Source of the DNA: an uncultured Gemmiger sp.
Lineage (GTDB): Bacteria > Bacillota > Clostridia > Oscillospirales > Ruminococcaceae
Reading direction: 5' to 3'
Length of the DNA stretch: 64,000 bases
NCBI GenBank assembly: GCA_944388245.1
Contig: CALXIA010000007.1
Span: 1 to 64,000, forward strand
In this document: positions 43,964-53,789 of the stretch, in pieces
How the letters are laid out: each line of letters opens with the position of its first letter
Numbering within the stretch: position 1 is the first letter of the stretch
Notes under the pieces: model-generated
The model's database searches: none
What the model saw: the letters and a program-made list of their open reading frames with translations, nothing else
Told to the model about the DNA's origin: nothing
Position numbers and translations under genes: made by a program

Positions 43964-45153
43964 CTTGGCAACTCCCCTTCATAAAAGGTTTTGGGCGCGC
44001 CGAAGTTTGGCCGGCGCGCTTCCCGCAGCAAAATCTCCACGATTTTTTCGCTGGTATTGCCCCCGTTGTAGGGGCTTTTGGCCGCCCGCGCCACCGGCAG
44101 GAAGGCCGGGTCCAGGGCTTTGTACAGGGCGGTCTCGATGGCGGCCTTGTCCGCCGGGCAGCCGATGACGTTTTCGCAGAGCGGGCGGCCCTTCTGCCGG
44201 TCCCCCACGTTGACGGTGGGCACCCCGAAGGTGGGGGTCTCCACCACCCCGCTGGAGGAGTTGCCCAGCACCACCGCCGCCCCCTTCATGGCGGAGAGGT
44301 ACCGCACCACCCCCAGGCTGGCGCGCACCGCGGCGGTGTCGGGACGGGCGGCGGCCCACCGGTCCAGCTTTTCGTTGATGATCAGGCCGCCCGCGTCGGC
44401 GTTGGCCTTGGTGACCAGCCAGCGCAGGCCGGTGACGGCGCTCACCCCGTCCATGGCCGCCAGCAGCGCGTCGGACTGGGCGGCCGGGTCGGCCCCGCCG
44501 GCGGTCTCCGGGTGGAAGGTGACCAGCCCGTAGGGCTTGGTCAGGTCAAAGCCGACGCTGCGGCTCAGCTCGTCCAGCCCCAGCAGGGCCATGGTGCGGA
44601 TGTTCTCATCCCCCAGGCCCCCCACGTTAAAGACGGTGGCCGGCTGCTCCCCCATCCGGATGACCCGCCGGGCCGATTCGGCGCAACTGGGGAAATGCAG
44701 GTGGGCGATCTTGGTGATGCAGTGGCGGTACCAGTCGTCCGCCGCGCCCGCGGTCACGTCCCCGCCGCTGATGTGGGCAACCGGCACCCGGGCGAAGGCC
44801 GCCGCCTGGGCCGCGGCAAAAATTTCGTACCGGTCCCCCAGCACCAGCGCGCAGGCGGGGCGGTGCTCCGCAAACCAGCGCACAAAGCCGTGGATGGCCC
44901 GCTCCACCGCGTCGGCGGTGGCCAAAGGGCCGCTCTCCCCCGGCGTCAGGATGGGGATGCGGGCGGCCACGGGCACCCCGTCGGCCTCGATCTCGGCCAC
45001 GGTGTTGCCGTATTCCGCCGCCAGATGGGCCCCGGTGACCAGCACCGACAATTCCACATCCGGGCGGGCCATAAGTTTTTGGATCACCGGCCGCAGCAGG
45101 CCGTACTCGGCCCGGGTGCCGGTGACCACCGCCAGTTTGACCGGCTGGCACAT
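43960..45153 (-). CDS. legG: Hydrolysing UDP-/GDP-sugar 2-epimerase (NeuC/LegG family)
   Basis: 397 aa from the ATG at 45153. KLAVVTGTRAEYGLLRPVI opens the NeuC/WecB fold. HISGGDVTAGAADDWYRHCITK, FHPETAG, GNSSSGVVETPTFGVPTVNVGDRQKGR are the family motifs. It releases nucleotide and inverts C2, giving the 6-deoxy-mannosamine-type precursor that LegI condenses with PEP. Part of the nonulosonate pathway. Confidence 0.9.
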   Translation of the reverse strand: MCQPVKLAVVTGTRAEYGLLRPVIQKLMARPDVELSVLVTGAHLAAEYGNTVAEIEADGVPVAARIPILTPGESGPLATADAVERAIHGFVRWFAEHRPACALVLGDRYEIFAAAQAAAFARVPVAHISGGDVTAGAADDWYRHCITKIAHLHFPSCAESARRVIRMGEQPATVFNVGGLGDENIRTMALLGLDELSRSVGFDLTKPYGLVTFHPETAGGADPAAQSDALLAAMDGVSAVTGLRWLVTKANADAGGLIINEKLDRWAAARPDTAAVRASLGVVRYLSAMKGAAVVLGNSSSGVVETPTFGVPTVNVGDRQKGRPLCENVIGCPADKAAIETALYKALDPAFLPVARAAKSPYNGGNTSEKIVEILLREARRPNFGAPKTFYEGELPR

Positions 45154-45226
45154 ACCCTTTCGCCTCCTAACATTTTCCACAAGGGGCCGCCCGGGCGGTG
45201 GAAAACTTCGCCCGGGCAGCGGCCGT

Positions 45227-46222
45227 TTACAGTTCGATGGGCTCGTCCTCGGCAAAATCCCGCTTGGCGGCCAGGCCCAGCACCTGGTGCCAGCGCATGG
45301 GGCTCACCCCGGTGCCGGGGCGCTTGGTGGTCAGGTTCTCCGCGGTAAAGGTCTCGCCCTTTTGGATGGGCCGGGCGGCCACGATGCTCTTGCGGGCCAC
45401 CGGCTTGTTCTTGGCCTCGCTGGGGCTCACCGCCTTGCGGCCGGTGCCCAGCGCCGCCTCGGTGTGGCGCACCGCGGCGACCATGGCGGTGAGTTCCGCC
45501 ACGTCCAGGCTGGCCTTCTGGTCCGGGCCCTCCATGGTCTTGTCCAGGGTGAAGTGCTTTTCGATCACGGTGGCCCCCAGCGCGGCGGCGGCCACGTCGC
45601 ACTCCCAGCCGGGGGTGTGGTCGGACAGGCCCACCGGCAGCCCAAACTGCTCGGCCAGGTCCAGCATGGCCAGCAGGTTGGCGTCCTCATAGGGGGTGGG
45701 GTACTCGGTGTTGCAGTGCAGCAGGGTCACCCCGGGGCAGCCGCCCTCCTCCAGCACGCTCAAGGCGTCCTCGATCTCGGGCAGGGTGCTCATGCCGGTG
45801 GACAGGATCACCGGCGTGTGGGTGGCGGCCACCGCCTCCAGGTAGGGCAGGTTGGTGATCTCCCCGCTGGGGATCTTGGCCACCGGCAGTTTCAGGCTGG
45901 CCAGGAACTCCACGCTGGGGATGTCGAAGGCCGCCGACAGGTACTGGATGCCGATGGAGTCGCAGTACTCCTTCAGTTCCCGGTGGGCCTCAAAGCTGAA
46001 ATGCAGCCGCCGGATCATCTCCAGCTGGCTCTCGGCCGCGTCGGTGGTGGCCTTCTGGTACTCGGCCTTGGGGGCGAACTTGCTCACCACCAGTTCCGGC
46101 ACGGCGGTCTGGTATTTGACGATGTCCGCCCCGGCCTGCTTGGCGGCCAGGGCCATCCGTTTGGCCAGTTCCAGGCTGCCGTTGTGGTTCACGCCCGCCT
46201 CCGCGATGATGCAGATGCTCAT
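45227..46222 (-). CDS. legI: Nonulosonate (legionaminate/sialate) synthase
   Basis: 331 aa. The NeuB TIM barrel starts IIAEAGVNHNGSLELAKRM and contains LSDHTPGWECDVAAAALGA and EKHFTLDKTMEGPDQKASL. It condenses the hexosamine made by LegG with PEP. The C-terminal SAF antifreeze-like domain (about 270-331, ARKSIVAARPIQKGETFT) closes the active site of the partner subunit. Genes on both sides are pathway neighbours. Confidence 0.93.
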   Translation of the reverse strand: MSICIIAEAGVNHNGSLELAKRMALAAKQAGADIVKYQTAVPELVVSKFAPKAEYQKATTDAAESQLEMIRRLHFSFEAHRELKEYCDSIGIQYLSAAFDIPSVEFLASLKLPVAKIPSGEITNLPYLEAVAATHTPVILSTGMSTLPEIEDALSVLEEGGCPGVTLLHCNTEYPTPYEDANLLAMLDLAEQFGLPVGLSDHTPGWECDVAAAALGATVIEKHFTLDKTMEGPDQKASLDVAELTAMVAAVRHTEAALGTGRKAVSPSEAKNKPVARKSIVAARPIQKGETFTAENLTTKRPGTGVSPMRWHQVLGLAAKRDFAEDEPIEL

Positions 46223-46237
46223 GGTACACTCCCCTTC

Positions 46238-47284
46238 TTACTGGTTCTCCATCTTGCGGCGCATGGCGTCCAGCTCTTCCATCTGGCCCATGTCCATCCA
46301 GCTCTGTTCCCGGATGGGGTAGACCCCCACCCGCTCGCCGGCGGCCCGGTACCGCTCGATGATATCGGTGAAACCCTGTTTTTTGCCGTCCTCCAGTTCC
46401 TGGACGACCCGGGGCTCCACCACGTAGACGCCGGTGTTGGTCAAAAAATTCATCTCCGGCTTTTCCCGCATGGCCCGGATCTCCCCGTTTTCCCCCAGGT
46501 CCACCACCCCGTAGGGCACGGTGAAGTGCTTGAAGGCGCAGACCATGGTGATCAGGCTGCCGCTCTCCTTGTGGCGGCGGTAGATATCCCCGAAATCCGC
46601 GTCGATCAGGATGTCGCAGTTGGAGAGGAAAAACGGCTCGTTCAGCTTGCCCTTCAGCAGGCAGAGCCCGCCGCCGGTGCCCAGCGGCTCCTCCTCGTCG
46701 ATATACTCCACCTCATAGTCCTTTTCCAGGTCGTTGAAGTAGGACTTGATCATGTTCTTTTTGTAGTTGACCACCAGATAGAACTTCCGGCAGCCGAAAT
46801 CCCGGAACCGGTGGATGATGTGCTCGATGATGGGCATCTCCCCCACCGGGATCAGGGGCTTGGGCAGGATCTTGGTGTAGGGGTAGAGCCGGGTGCCCAG
46901 CCCCCCCGCCATGATGACCACCGGCAGCCCGGCGGGCTTGCGGTTGTCGATATCAAAACCGCTGGCGAAGACGATGTCCAGGATCCGGCCCCGTTTGTCC
47001 AGCAGCGGCAGCGCGTCGATGCCCTTTTGCTCCAGCACCGCCCGGGCGCTGCCCCGCTCGCTCACCGGCAGGCTGACCGGGTGGTAGTTGGCCGCGCCGC
47101 TCACCGGCCCGTCCAGGCTGCCGCCCCGCAGGATGTACTTGCGCACGTCCCCGTCGGTGAGCACCGCCGCCAGCCGGCCCTCCGGCGCCACGAACAGGAT
47201 CCGCTGGCCGGTCTCGTCCAGCTTTTTCATCGCCTCCAGCACGGTGGCGGAAGGCTCGATATACAATTCCTCGATGTGCAGCAT
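46238..47284 (-). CDS. ptmE: CBS-domain sugar-1-P nucleotidyltransferase (PtmE-like)
   Basis: 348 aa. Tandem CBS domains (1 to about 115) precede an NTP-transferase domain with VIMAGGLGTRLYPYTKILPK. This arrangement matches PtmE, the glucosamine-1-phosphate guanylyltransferase that starts the GDP-sugar route to legionaminic acid in Campylobacter. The CBS pair probably senses a nucleotide. Specificity for GTP is inferred from family and context. Confidence 0.85.
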   Translation of the reverse strand: MLHIEELYIEPSATVLEAMKKLDETGQRILFVAPEGRLAAVLTDGDVRKYILRGGSLDGPVSGAANYHPVSLPVSERGSARAVLEQKGIDALPLLDKRGRILDIVFASGFDIDNRKPAGLPVVIMAGGLGTRLYPYTKILPKPLIPVGEMPIIEHIIHRFRDFGCRKFYLVVNYKKNMIKSYFNDLEKDYEVEYIDEEEPLGTGGGLCLLKGKLNEPFFLSNCDILIDADFGDIYRRHKESGSLITMVCAFKHFTVPYGVVDLGENGEIRAMREKPEMNFLTNTGVYVVEPRVVQELEDGKKQGFTDIIERYRAAGERVGVYPIREQSWMDMGQMEELDAMRRKMENQ

Positions 47285-47308
47285 GGGCCGCCCCCCTCTT
47301 TTGCGTCG

Positions 47309-48472
47309 TTACAGCGCCAGCAGCGCGTCGATGACCCGCTGGCAGTCCTCCTCGCTCAGGTTGGTGGAGCAGGGCAGGTTGACGATATGGGCCCGGTAGT
47401 CCTCGGCCTTTTCCATGGCGTAGGCCTCGTTGCGGCCGTAGTCCGCCTGCTGGTGGATCAGCGCCCAGACCGGCCGGGTCTGGATGGCCTGCTCCTTCAG
47501 CTTCTGGATCAGGGTGTCCCGGTCATGCCGGCCGTCGGCCAGGTAGAGCGAGTAGAACCACTTGTTGGGGCGGGTGCAGTCCTCCCGGAAGCCCAGGATG
47601 CGGTAGCCGTTGACCCCGTCCAGCGCGTCCTTGTACTGCTGCCAGCGGGCGTGCTTGTGGGCGATGAAGCCCTCCAGCTGCTCCAGCTGGGCCAGACCCA
47701 GGGCGGCCTGCAGGTTGGTCATCCGGTAGTTGTAGCCCACCTCGTCGTGGAAGAACTGCAGCTCGTTGCTCTTGGCCTGGGTGGACAGGTGCTTGGCGTG
47801 CTCGGCCCAGTCGGGGTGGTTGGAGACCACCATGCCGCCCGCGCCGGTGGTGATGATCTTGTTGCCGTTGAAGCTGTACACCCCTACGTCCCCGATGGTG
47901 CCGGCCATTCTGCCCGCGAAGGGCCCGGCGGTGTACCGGGTGCCCAGGGCCTCGGTGGCGTCCTCGATGAGCACCAGATGGTAGCGGCGGGCGATGTCGG
48001 TCAGGCGGGGCAGGTCGGCCATGTTGCCGAACACATGCACCACCACCAGCGCCCGCACCCGGGCCCCGCTGGTCTTGTTGTAGAGCGCGCCGTCCCGCGT
48101 TTCGCACCGGTCGCGGCAGAACTCCTCCACCGCGTCGGGGCAGATGCACAGGCTGTCGTCGCAGCCGATGAAGACCGGCTCGGCCCCCATGTACCGGGTG
48201 ACCGGGTTGACCGCCGCGATGAAGGTGAGGCTGGGCACGATGACCTCCTCGCCCCGCTGCACGCCGGCCACCATGGCCGCCAGATGCAGCCCGGAGGAGC
48301 CGCTGTTGCAGGCCACCGCCCGGGGCATGCCCACATAGTTGGCAATGGCCTGCTCAAAGTCGCTCACCTTGCTGCCGCCGGTGGACACCCACTCGCTGAC
48401 CACCGCCTCGTTGACGTATTCCTTTTCGTGCCCGCTGAAGTTGGGCACCGACAGGGGAATGAACGTTGCCAT
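47309..48472 (-). CDS. legC: LegC-type DegT/DnrJ/EryC1 aminotransferase
   Basis: 387 aa from the ATG at 48472. PLP lysine Lys205 in SFNGNKIITTGAGG; EDATEALGTRY and IVPSLTFIAAVNP are typical of sugar aminotransferases. It puts the 4-amino group on the 4-keto-6-deoxy sugar made by LegB. The C-terminus RVIDALLAL is complete. Confidence 0.9.
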   Translation of the reverse strand: MATFIPLSVPNFSGHEKEYVNEAVVSEWVSTGGSKVSDFEQAIANYVGMPRAVACNSGSSGLHLAAMVAGVQRGEEVIVPSLTFIAAVNPVTRYMGAEPVFIGCDDSLCICPDAVEEFCRDRCETRDGALYNKTSGARVRALVVVHVFGNMADLPRLTDIARRYHLVLIEDATEALGTRYTAGPFAGRMAGTIGDVGVYSFNGNKIITTGAGGMVVSNHPDWAEHAKHLSTQAKSNELQFFHDEVGYNYRMTNLQAALGLAQLEQLEGFIAHKHARWQQYKDALDGVNGYRILGFREDCTRPNKWFYSLYLADGRHDRDTLIQKLKEQAIQTRPVWALIHQQADYGRNEAYAMEKAEDYRAHIVNLPCSTNLSEEDCQRVIDALLAL

Positions 48473-48522
48473 ACACAAAACACCTCTCTCAAAACATCGA
48501 ATGGGCCGCCCGCCCGGTTGGC

Positions 48523-49167
48523 TTACGGTTTGCGGCGGCGCAGCCAGCGCGCGCCGTCCCACACCCAGCGCAGGGCTGCCGCCGCGAGGCCCGGCCAGAC
48601 CAGATACCCGAACAGCCCGCTCCAGCCCGGATTGAAGGCGGCGTACCAGGGGGTATCCACGTTCAGGGTCAGGGTCAGGTCTGTCAGGGTGATGGCCCCC
48701 TGTTCCGCCGCGGGGCTGCAGGGGTCCAGCCGCAGCGCCGCGATGGACCCGGCGGGCAGGCGGAACCGGTAGCTGGCGTCATCCTGCTTTTCCCCGAACA
48801 CCCGCTTGCCGCTGCTGAAGGGCTCGTCCGCCCGGGTGGTGTAGTAGAGGCAGACCTCCCGGGGGGTCTGGCTGAAGGTCACCTCCATGAGCAGGCTGCG
48901 CACCATCCGGCCGTCCGGATTGCGCCAGATCAGCTGGGGGTCGCCGCCGGTGGTCACCCAGCCGCCGGTCTCGTCCGGGGCGATGTCCACCTGTTCCAGG
49001 GCGGCCGGGTCCAGGGCTGTGGAAACCAGCCGGCCGCCGGCGCGGCCCGCGCTCTCCCAGCCCAGCACCGCCAGGCCGCTTCCCAGCCAGAACACAAACG
49101 CCAGCCCGTAGCAGGCCAGCGGGATCGGGGCACGCAGGCCGCGCGCCCAGGCTCGCAATCGCTTCAT
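48523..49167 (-). CDS. Small partner protein A of a GT-C transferase
   Basis: 214 aa. One N-terminal span (about 17-37), an extracellular beta-rich domain and a C-terminal span (about 184-203) with basic tail. It shares with the 199-aa protein at 51160-51759 the motifs GDPQLIW (there ADPKLFW), LYYTTRAD (LYYLTGDQ) and LRLDP, so the two are paralogues. It overlaps the upstream 660-aa membrane protein by four bases. It is not recognised as a known family. Likely a membrane-anchored lectin-like or stabilising subunit of that protein. Confidence 0.75.
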   Translation of the reverse strand: MKRLRAWARGLRAPIPLACYGLAFVFWLGSGLAVLGWESAGRAGGRLVSTALDPAALEQVDIAPDETGGWVTTGGDPQLIWRNPDGRMVRSLLMEVTFSQTPREVCLYYTTRADEPFSSGKRVFGEKQDDASYRFRLPAGSIAALRLDPCSPAAEQGAITLTDLTLTLNVDTPWYAAFNPGWSGLFGYLVWPGLAAAALRWVWDGARWLRRRKP

Positions 49168-51146
49168 CGGGGCACCTCCATTTCCACCGGCTGCCAGCCG
49201 CCGTCGCTCACCCGGTAGAGCAGGGTGTCCGCCGCGCCGGCCAGCCCGTCGGCAAACAGGCTGCCGTAACTCTCCACAAAGATCGCGTCCACTGCGTCCA
49301 CCAGGATGTAGGCGCAGCCGCTCTCCTCCACCAGGGCGCGGAAGGCCTCCCGGGTGTAGGGGTGGTAGTAGAGGTTGCCGTTGTCCAGTTCGGGCAGGCC
49401 GAAGGTGCCGCCACCGCCGCCGCCCGTTTCCAGATCGCCGCTGTAATCCAGGATCAGCGGCAGCAGATCGCAGCTGTAGCTGAACCAGCGCAGGCCGTTG
49501 TCCCCCTGGCTCACAAAGAAGATCCGGCTGCCCGGCTCCACCGCCGCGGCCACCGCGTCGGCCTTGCGCTGGATCAGGTTCTGGTCGTCAAATTCCGCCT
49601 GGCTGAAACCCAATACGCTGTACTGGGGCAGGATGAACTGGTTGGTGCGCAGCAGCATCCCGCCGCCCAGCGCCAGCACCAGCGCCCCCGCCGCCAGGGC
49701 CCGGGGGGCCGGGGCGGGGTGTTCCCGGGCAGCCGCCAGCAGGCAGGCCAGGGCGATCAGGAACAGCCCGATGTAATAGGGATAGATGTAGCGGTTGTAG
49801 TCCACCAGGCCGACGCACTGTTCCTCCCGGAAGATGAAGGCGTAGCTGAGCCGCAGCACGAAGTTGTAGCCCGCAAAGCCCGCCAGCGCCACCGCCGCCA
49901 GCAGCCCGGTCCGCGCCCGCAGCCAGCCGGTGCGGGCCAGCAGCACGGCCGCCGCCAGCAGCCCCAGCAGCAGCCCCAGCACCACGATGCCCGGCCCCAG
50001 CATGGAGAGTTCGTCCTGGAAAAAGGCGCGGACCATATCCTGCCCGGCCTGCACAAAGCGCCAGCGGCGCTCCTCGTAATAGCTTTCCACCGGCAGGCCC
50101 AGCAGCATCTTCACCCCGTTGACCACCACCGAGGGCAGGCTCTGGCTGGTGACCCCCATGCCGCCCTCGGCGGCGTTGAGGGCGGCCAGGCCGGCGATGT
50201 AGCGGCTCCAGGCCAGGTAGGCCGCCAGCGGGGCGGCGCAGAGCAGGGCGGAAAAGCCCAGCCGCCGGGGCCAGCCTTTGCGGAAAGGCCCGGCGCCCGG
50301 GAAGAAGAACCCGTCCGCGGCGGCCATGCCGGCGGCCACCAGCATCACCGGGAACAGGTTGTCCTTGGCCAGGGCGGCAAAGGCCAGCACCACCGCCGCC
50401 GGCCAGCGGGGGCCGTCGCCGGCGCGCAGGGCCAGCCACAGGGCCACCGCCCCGCCGAACAGCACCCCGGCGGGGATGTCGCCGTAGCTGTTCATATACA
50501 CCTTGCTCAGAAAGATGGTGCGGTTGTAGGTGGTGAAGAACCAGGGCGCGCACCAGCAGGCCACCGCCGCCGGCACCGCCAGGGCGTACTGCTTCCAGCC
50601 CAGCCGCCCCAGCACCGCCGCGAAGCAGGCAAAGAGCAGCCAGTCATACCCCACATACACCTTCCAGTAGGCGAAGCGGCCCAGGAACTGGGCAAAGTAG
50701 CCGGTCAGGATCAGGCTGGGGGTCTGGGTGGCCTGCCAGGGGGTGCCGGTCTCGCCCACGGTGTAGAGGGCGTTGTTGGCCTTGGTCAGCTTGGCCGCGG
50801 TGGCCCAGAGGGAATACTCGTCAAAATCGGTGGGGATGGGCTGGCGCACCGCGAAGTACGCCGCCACCCCCAGCGCCATCACCGCGAACAGCACAAGGCC
50901 GGGGGTGAGCAGCTGCCGCCAGCGGGCGCGGCGGCGCACCAGCGCCCAGCCGCCCAGGCCCCAGGCGGCCAGATACAGGGTCCAGCCGCCCACCGTCAGC
51001 GCCCCGGCCATGCCCCAGACGGTCAGCCACAGCCCCGCCAGGCTCAGCGCGGTGAGCGGCCCCAGCGCGGCGGGCAGCCGCCCGTACAGGGTGAGGAAGG
51101 CGGTCAGCCCCAGCACGGCCAGCAAAGCCAGCAATACATCCCACAT
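49164..51146 (-). CDS. Large GT-C-like membrane protein A
   Basis: 660 aa with about twelve spans. The first large outside loop has the acidic pair in RQPIPTDFDEYSLWATAAK (Asp109, Glu110). The C-terminal outside domain ends with CAYILVDAVDAIFVESYGS. The protein at 51756-53741 has the same length, RQPLFTQWDEFTLWG and YDYILVDWTDEYFCEEFSP, so they are paralogues. Probably a glycosyltransferase using a lipid-linked sugar. Coupled to the 214-aa partner. Confidence 0.8.
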   Translation of the reverse strand: MWDVLLALLAVLGLTAFLTLYGRLPAALGPLTALSLAGLWLTVWGMAGALTVGGWTLYLAAWGLGGWALVRRRARWRQLLTPGLVLFAVMALGVAAYFAVRQPIPTDFDEYSLWATAAKLTKANNALYTVGETGTPWQATQTPSLILTGYFAQFLGRFAYWKVYVGYDWLLFACFAAVLGRLGWKQYALAVPAAVACWCAPWFFTTYNRTIFLSKVYMNSYGDIPAGVLFGGAVALWLALRAGDGPRWPAAVVLAFAALAKDNLFPVMLVAAGMAAADGFFFPGAGPFRKGWPRRLGFSALLCAAPLAAYLAWSRYIAGLAALNAAEGGMGVTSQSLPSVVVNGVKMLLGLPVESYYEERRWRFVQAGQDMVRAFFQDELSMLGPGIVVLGLLLGLLAAAVLLARTGWLRARTGLLAAVALAGFAGYNFVLRLSYAFIFREEQCVGLVDYNRYIYPYYIGLFLIALACLLAAAREHPAPAPRALAAGALVLALGGGMLLRTNQFILPQYSVLGFSQAEFDDQNLIQRKADAVAAAVEPGSRIFFVSQGDNGLRWFSYSCDLLPLILDYSGDLETGGGGGGTFGLPELDNGNLYYHPYTREAFRALVEESGCAYILVDAVDAIFVESYGSLFADGLAGAADTLLYRVSDGGWQPVEMEVPR

Positions 51147-51159
51147 ACGATGGTTCTCC

Positions 51160-51759
51160 TTACGGTCGTTTTTTGTCCAGCGGGGCGGCCAGCGCGGTCA
51201 GTTCGCCGGCCAGGGCGGCCAGCACCAGCGGGGCCGCCGCCAGCGCCAGCAGCGCGCCGGTGTCCGGGATCAGCCGCCGCCACAGCGGCCGCGGTTCGTT
51301 CAGGGTCACGGCGCTCAGGCAGCTGGTCACGCCGCCCTCGCTGTCCGGGTCCAGCCGCAGGCCGGTCACCTCCACCCCGCCCAGCTCAAACCGCCACACC
51401 CCGGGCGCGGTCTGGTCGGCCCAGGCCTTCTGTGCCTCGGAGTAGTCGGTCTGGTCCCCGGTCAGGTAATACAGGGTCACCCCGCCGGAGGGCCGGTCCT
51501 GGGTCATATACACCGTCACCGTGTCCACCCGGGCCTGGCCGGTCCAGAAGAGTTTCGGGTCCGCGTCGGTGGAGGTGAAGGTCACCGACCCGGCGGGGGC
51601 GTCGGCGGCGGGCTCTTCCTCCACCGCGCTCACCAGGGTGAACGCCGCCGGGTCGATGGCGGCGGGCTGCCCCGCCCGCGCGGCGCCCAGCGCCGCCCCC
51701 GCCAGCCAGAACAGGATGGCCGCGGCGTAGAAAAAGGCCAGCCAGCGTTTGGTCGTCAT
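51160..51759 (-). CDS. Small partner protein B of a GT-C transferase
   Basis: 199 aa. N-terminal span (about 7-27), extracellular beta-rich domain with ADPKLFW, LYYLTGDQ and LRLDPDSEGG, then a C-terminal span (about 168-188). Paralogue of the 214-aa protein. It overlaps the upstream 661-aa transferase gene by four bases, the same coupling as in the other pair. Confidence 0.75.
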   Translation of the reverse strand: MTTKRWLAFFYAAAILFWLAGAALGAARAGQPAAIDPAAFTLVSAVEEEPAADAPAGSVTFTSTDADPKLFWTGQARVDTVTVYMTQDRPSGGVTLYYLTGDQTDYSEAQKAWADQTAPGVWRFELGGVEVTGLRLDPDSEGGVTSCLSAVTLNEPRPLWRRLIPDTGALLALAAAPLVLAALAGELTALAAPLDKKRP

Positions 51760-53741
51760 GCCGTGTCACCTCCCGCCACCAGGGTCATGCGCGCGCCGCC
51801 GTCCTCGATCTTGAACAGCAGCGGGTCGTGGGTGGTGCCCAGAGGAATGGGCGCGTCGAACAGCGGGGAGAACTCCTCGCAGAAATACTCGTCGGTCCAG
51901 TCCACCAGAATGTAGTCGTACTGGGCCTCCTGCAAAAAGGCCACCAGCCCGTTCCGGCTGCAGACCGTCTCAAACTCGTTGGCGTTGGTGAAGGTGGGGA
52001 TCAGGGTCATGCCGGTGGTGGGCCAGCGGTTGTCCACCCGCTCGTCCCCGTAGCTGCTGCCGCCGAAGCCGTTGGCGATGGTGGCGTGCAGCTCATAGCC
52101 GTAGTAGTACCAGCGGGAAACGTCGTCCCCCTGGCAGATCAGCAGCACCTGGTCGTCCCAGTCCAGATAGTCGTTGACGGTGGCGGCCCGGGCCTTGATC
52201 TCCTGCCGGGCGGTGTACAGGCTGGTGGGATAGTTCCACAGCCCGGCGCGGGGCCCCCGCCACAGGCAGACCGCCAGCAGCCCCGCCGCCGCGCCGCACA
52301 CCCCCAGCCGGGCCAGGGCCGCCCGGCCCCGGGATCTCTGGCAGGCGGCCGCCAGCAGCCCCAGGCTGACCAGGGTCATGCCGGTGTGCACCGACCCCAG
52401 ATAGCGGGCGTAATCCTTGAGCTGGTAGGCCTCGATGTCGGCAAAGTTGTACACATACAAAAACAGATGGAACACCCAGAAGGCGGCCAGCCCCACCCAC
52501 AGCCCGGCGCTCACCCAGAGCACCCGGCGGCGGGCGGCGCCCGGCGCGGCGCAGAAGGCGGCCAGCCCCTGCAGCAGCAGCGCCGCTGCCGCGGCCGCCG
52601 CCCCCGGCCCCAGCAGGCAGACCGGCACCGTGAGGGGCGCTTTGACCATCAAAGCCAGGATCGCGGCGAACTTTTCGGTGCGGCCGACGCCCAGCAGCTG
52701 GGCCAGGCCGCCCAGCAGCACGGTGGCATAGCCCACGCTCTCCCCCTCGCCGCCCACGGCGTTCTTGTCCACGCCGCTGGCGTTCATCACATAGACGCTC
52801 CAGAGCGCGAAGGTCCCGGCGATCAGCACCGCCGCCGCCAGCGCCAGGCCGGCGGTGGAGAGCACCCGGCGCAAAGCCACCGGCCTCTGGCCGAAGGCCC
52901 GGGCCAGCGCCATCACCAGCACCGCCACCAGGGCGTAGGCCAGGCCGATATCCTTGACCAGGGTCAGAAACACCAGGGTCACCGCGCAGCCGGCCAGCCC
53001 GGCGGGACGATCCCCGTCGGCCAGGTACAGGCAGACCGCCCCGCCGAACACAAAGGCCAGCGCCAGGTCCCCCATGGCGGACTGGTACACCTGGCTCACC
53101 GCGCCCGGCTGGTACACCGAGAAGAAGAAGGGCAGGCTCACCGCGGCGGCGCCGGTGAGCACCGCGCCCCGCCAGCCCCGGCCCACCAAAGCCGCTGCCA
53201 GGGCCGCCACCGCCATATACAGGGTATCGTAGGCGGCAAAGACCGCCCATTCGGCAAAGCCCGGGGCGGCGAACTGGAACAGATAGCCCAGCAGCATCAT
53301 GCCGGGCAGGCTGCCCCGCCCCGCCAGGTAGCCCCGGGCGGCCGGGAAGAGCACGTCCTGCTCACAGGTCATCTTGCAGGCGCTGCCCCAGAGGGTGAAC
53401 TCGTCCCACTGGGTGAAGAGGGGCTGGCGCACCGCGAACAGCACCCAGAAAACCAGCGCCCCGGCCACAAACAGCCCGAACGCCGCACTGGCGGCCCGGC
53501 GCGCCAGCGCGGCCGGCCCGGCCCCCGCGCCGACAAACACCGTCAGGCCGGCCATCGCGGCCAGCCACAGCCAGGCGGCGGGCAGCAGCAGGCCCGCCAT
53601 GCCGCCCAGCCACAGCCAGAGCACCGATCCGGCCAGCACCGGCAGCGCCAGCAGGGCCGGGTCCCGGTCGAGCCATTCGGCCAGGGCCAGGCTGCCGCCC
53701 GCCAGGGCCGCCAGCACCACAAGGCCGCAGAGCAGGGTCAT
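51756..53741 (-). CDS. Large GT-C-like membrane protein B
   Basis: 661 aa with about twelve spans. RQPLFTQWDEFTLWGSACK carries the acidic pair (Asp113, Glu114). The C-terminal soluble part contains YDYILVDWTDEYFCEEFSP. Paralogue of the 660-aa protein and, like it, followed by a small two-span partner. Together the four genes look like a tandem duplication of a two-gene module. Confidence 0.8.
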   Translation of the reverse strand: MTLLCGLVVLAALAGGSLALAEWLDRDPALLALPVLAGSVLWLWLGGMAGLLLPAAWLWLAAMAGLTVFVGAGAGPAALARRAASAAFGLFVAGALVFWVLFAVRQPLFTQWDEFTLWGSACKMTCEQDVLFPAARGYLAGRGSLPGMMLLGYLFQFAAPGFAEWAVFAAYDTLYMAVAALAAALVGRGWRGAVLTGAAAVSLPFFFSVYQPGAVSQVYQSAMGDLALAFVFGGAVCLYLADGDRPAGLAGCAVTLVFLTLVKDIGLAYALVAVLVMALARAFGQRPVALRRVLSTAGLALAAAVLIAGTFALWSVYVMNASGVDKNAVGGEGESVGYATVLLGGLAQLLGVGRTEKFAAILALMVKAPLTVPVCLLGPGAAAAAAALLLQGLAAFCAAPGAARRRVLWVSAGLWVGLAAFWVFHLFLYVYNFADIEAYQLKDYARYLGSVHTGMTLVSLGLLAAACQRSRGRAALARLGVCGAAAGLLAVCLWRGPRAGLWNYPTSLYTARQEIKARAATVNDYLDWDDQVLLICQGDDVSRWYYYGYELHATIANGFGGSSYGDERVDNRWPTTGMTLIPTFTNANEFETVCSRNGLVAFLQEAQYDYILVDWTDEYFCEEFSPLFDAPIPLGTTHDPLLFKIEDGGARMTLVAGGDTA

Positions 53742-53789
53742 AGTCCGTCTCCTTTCCCCTGACGCCCGGGCGCGCGCCCGGGCCGAAAC

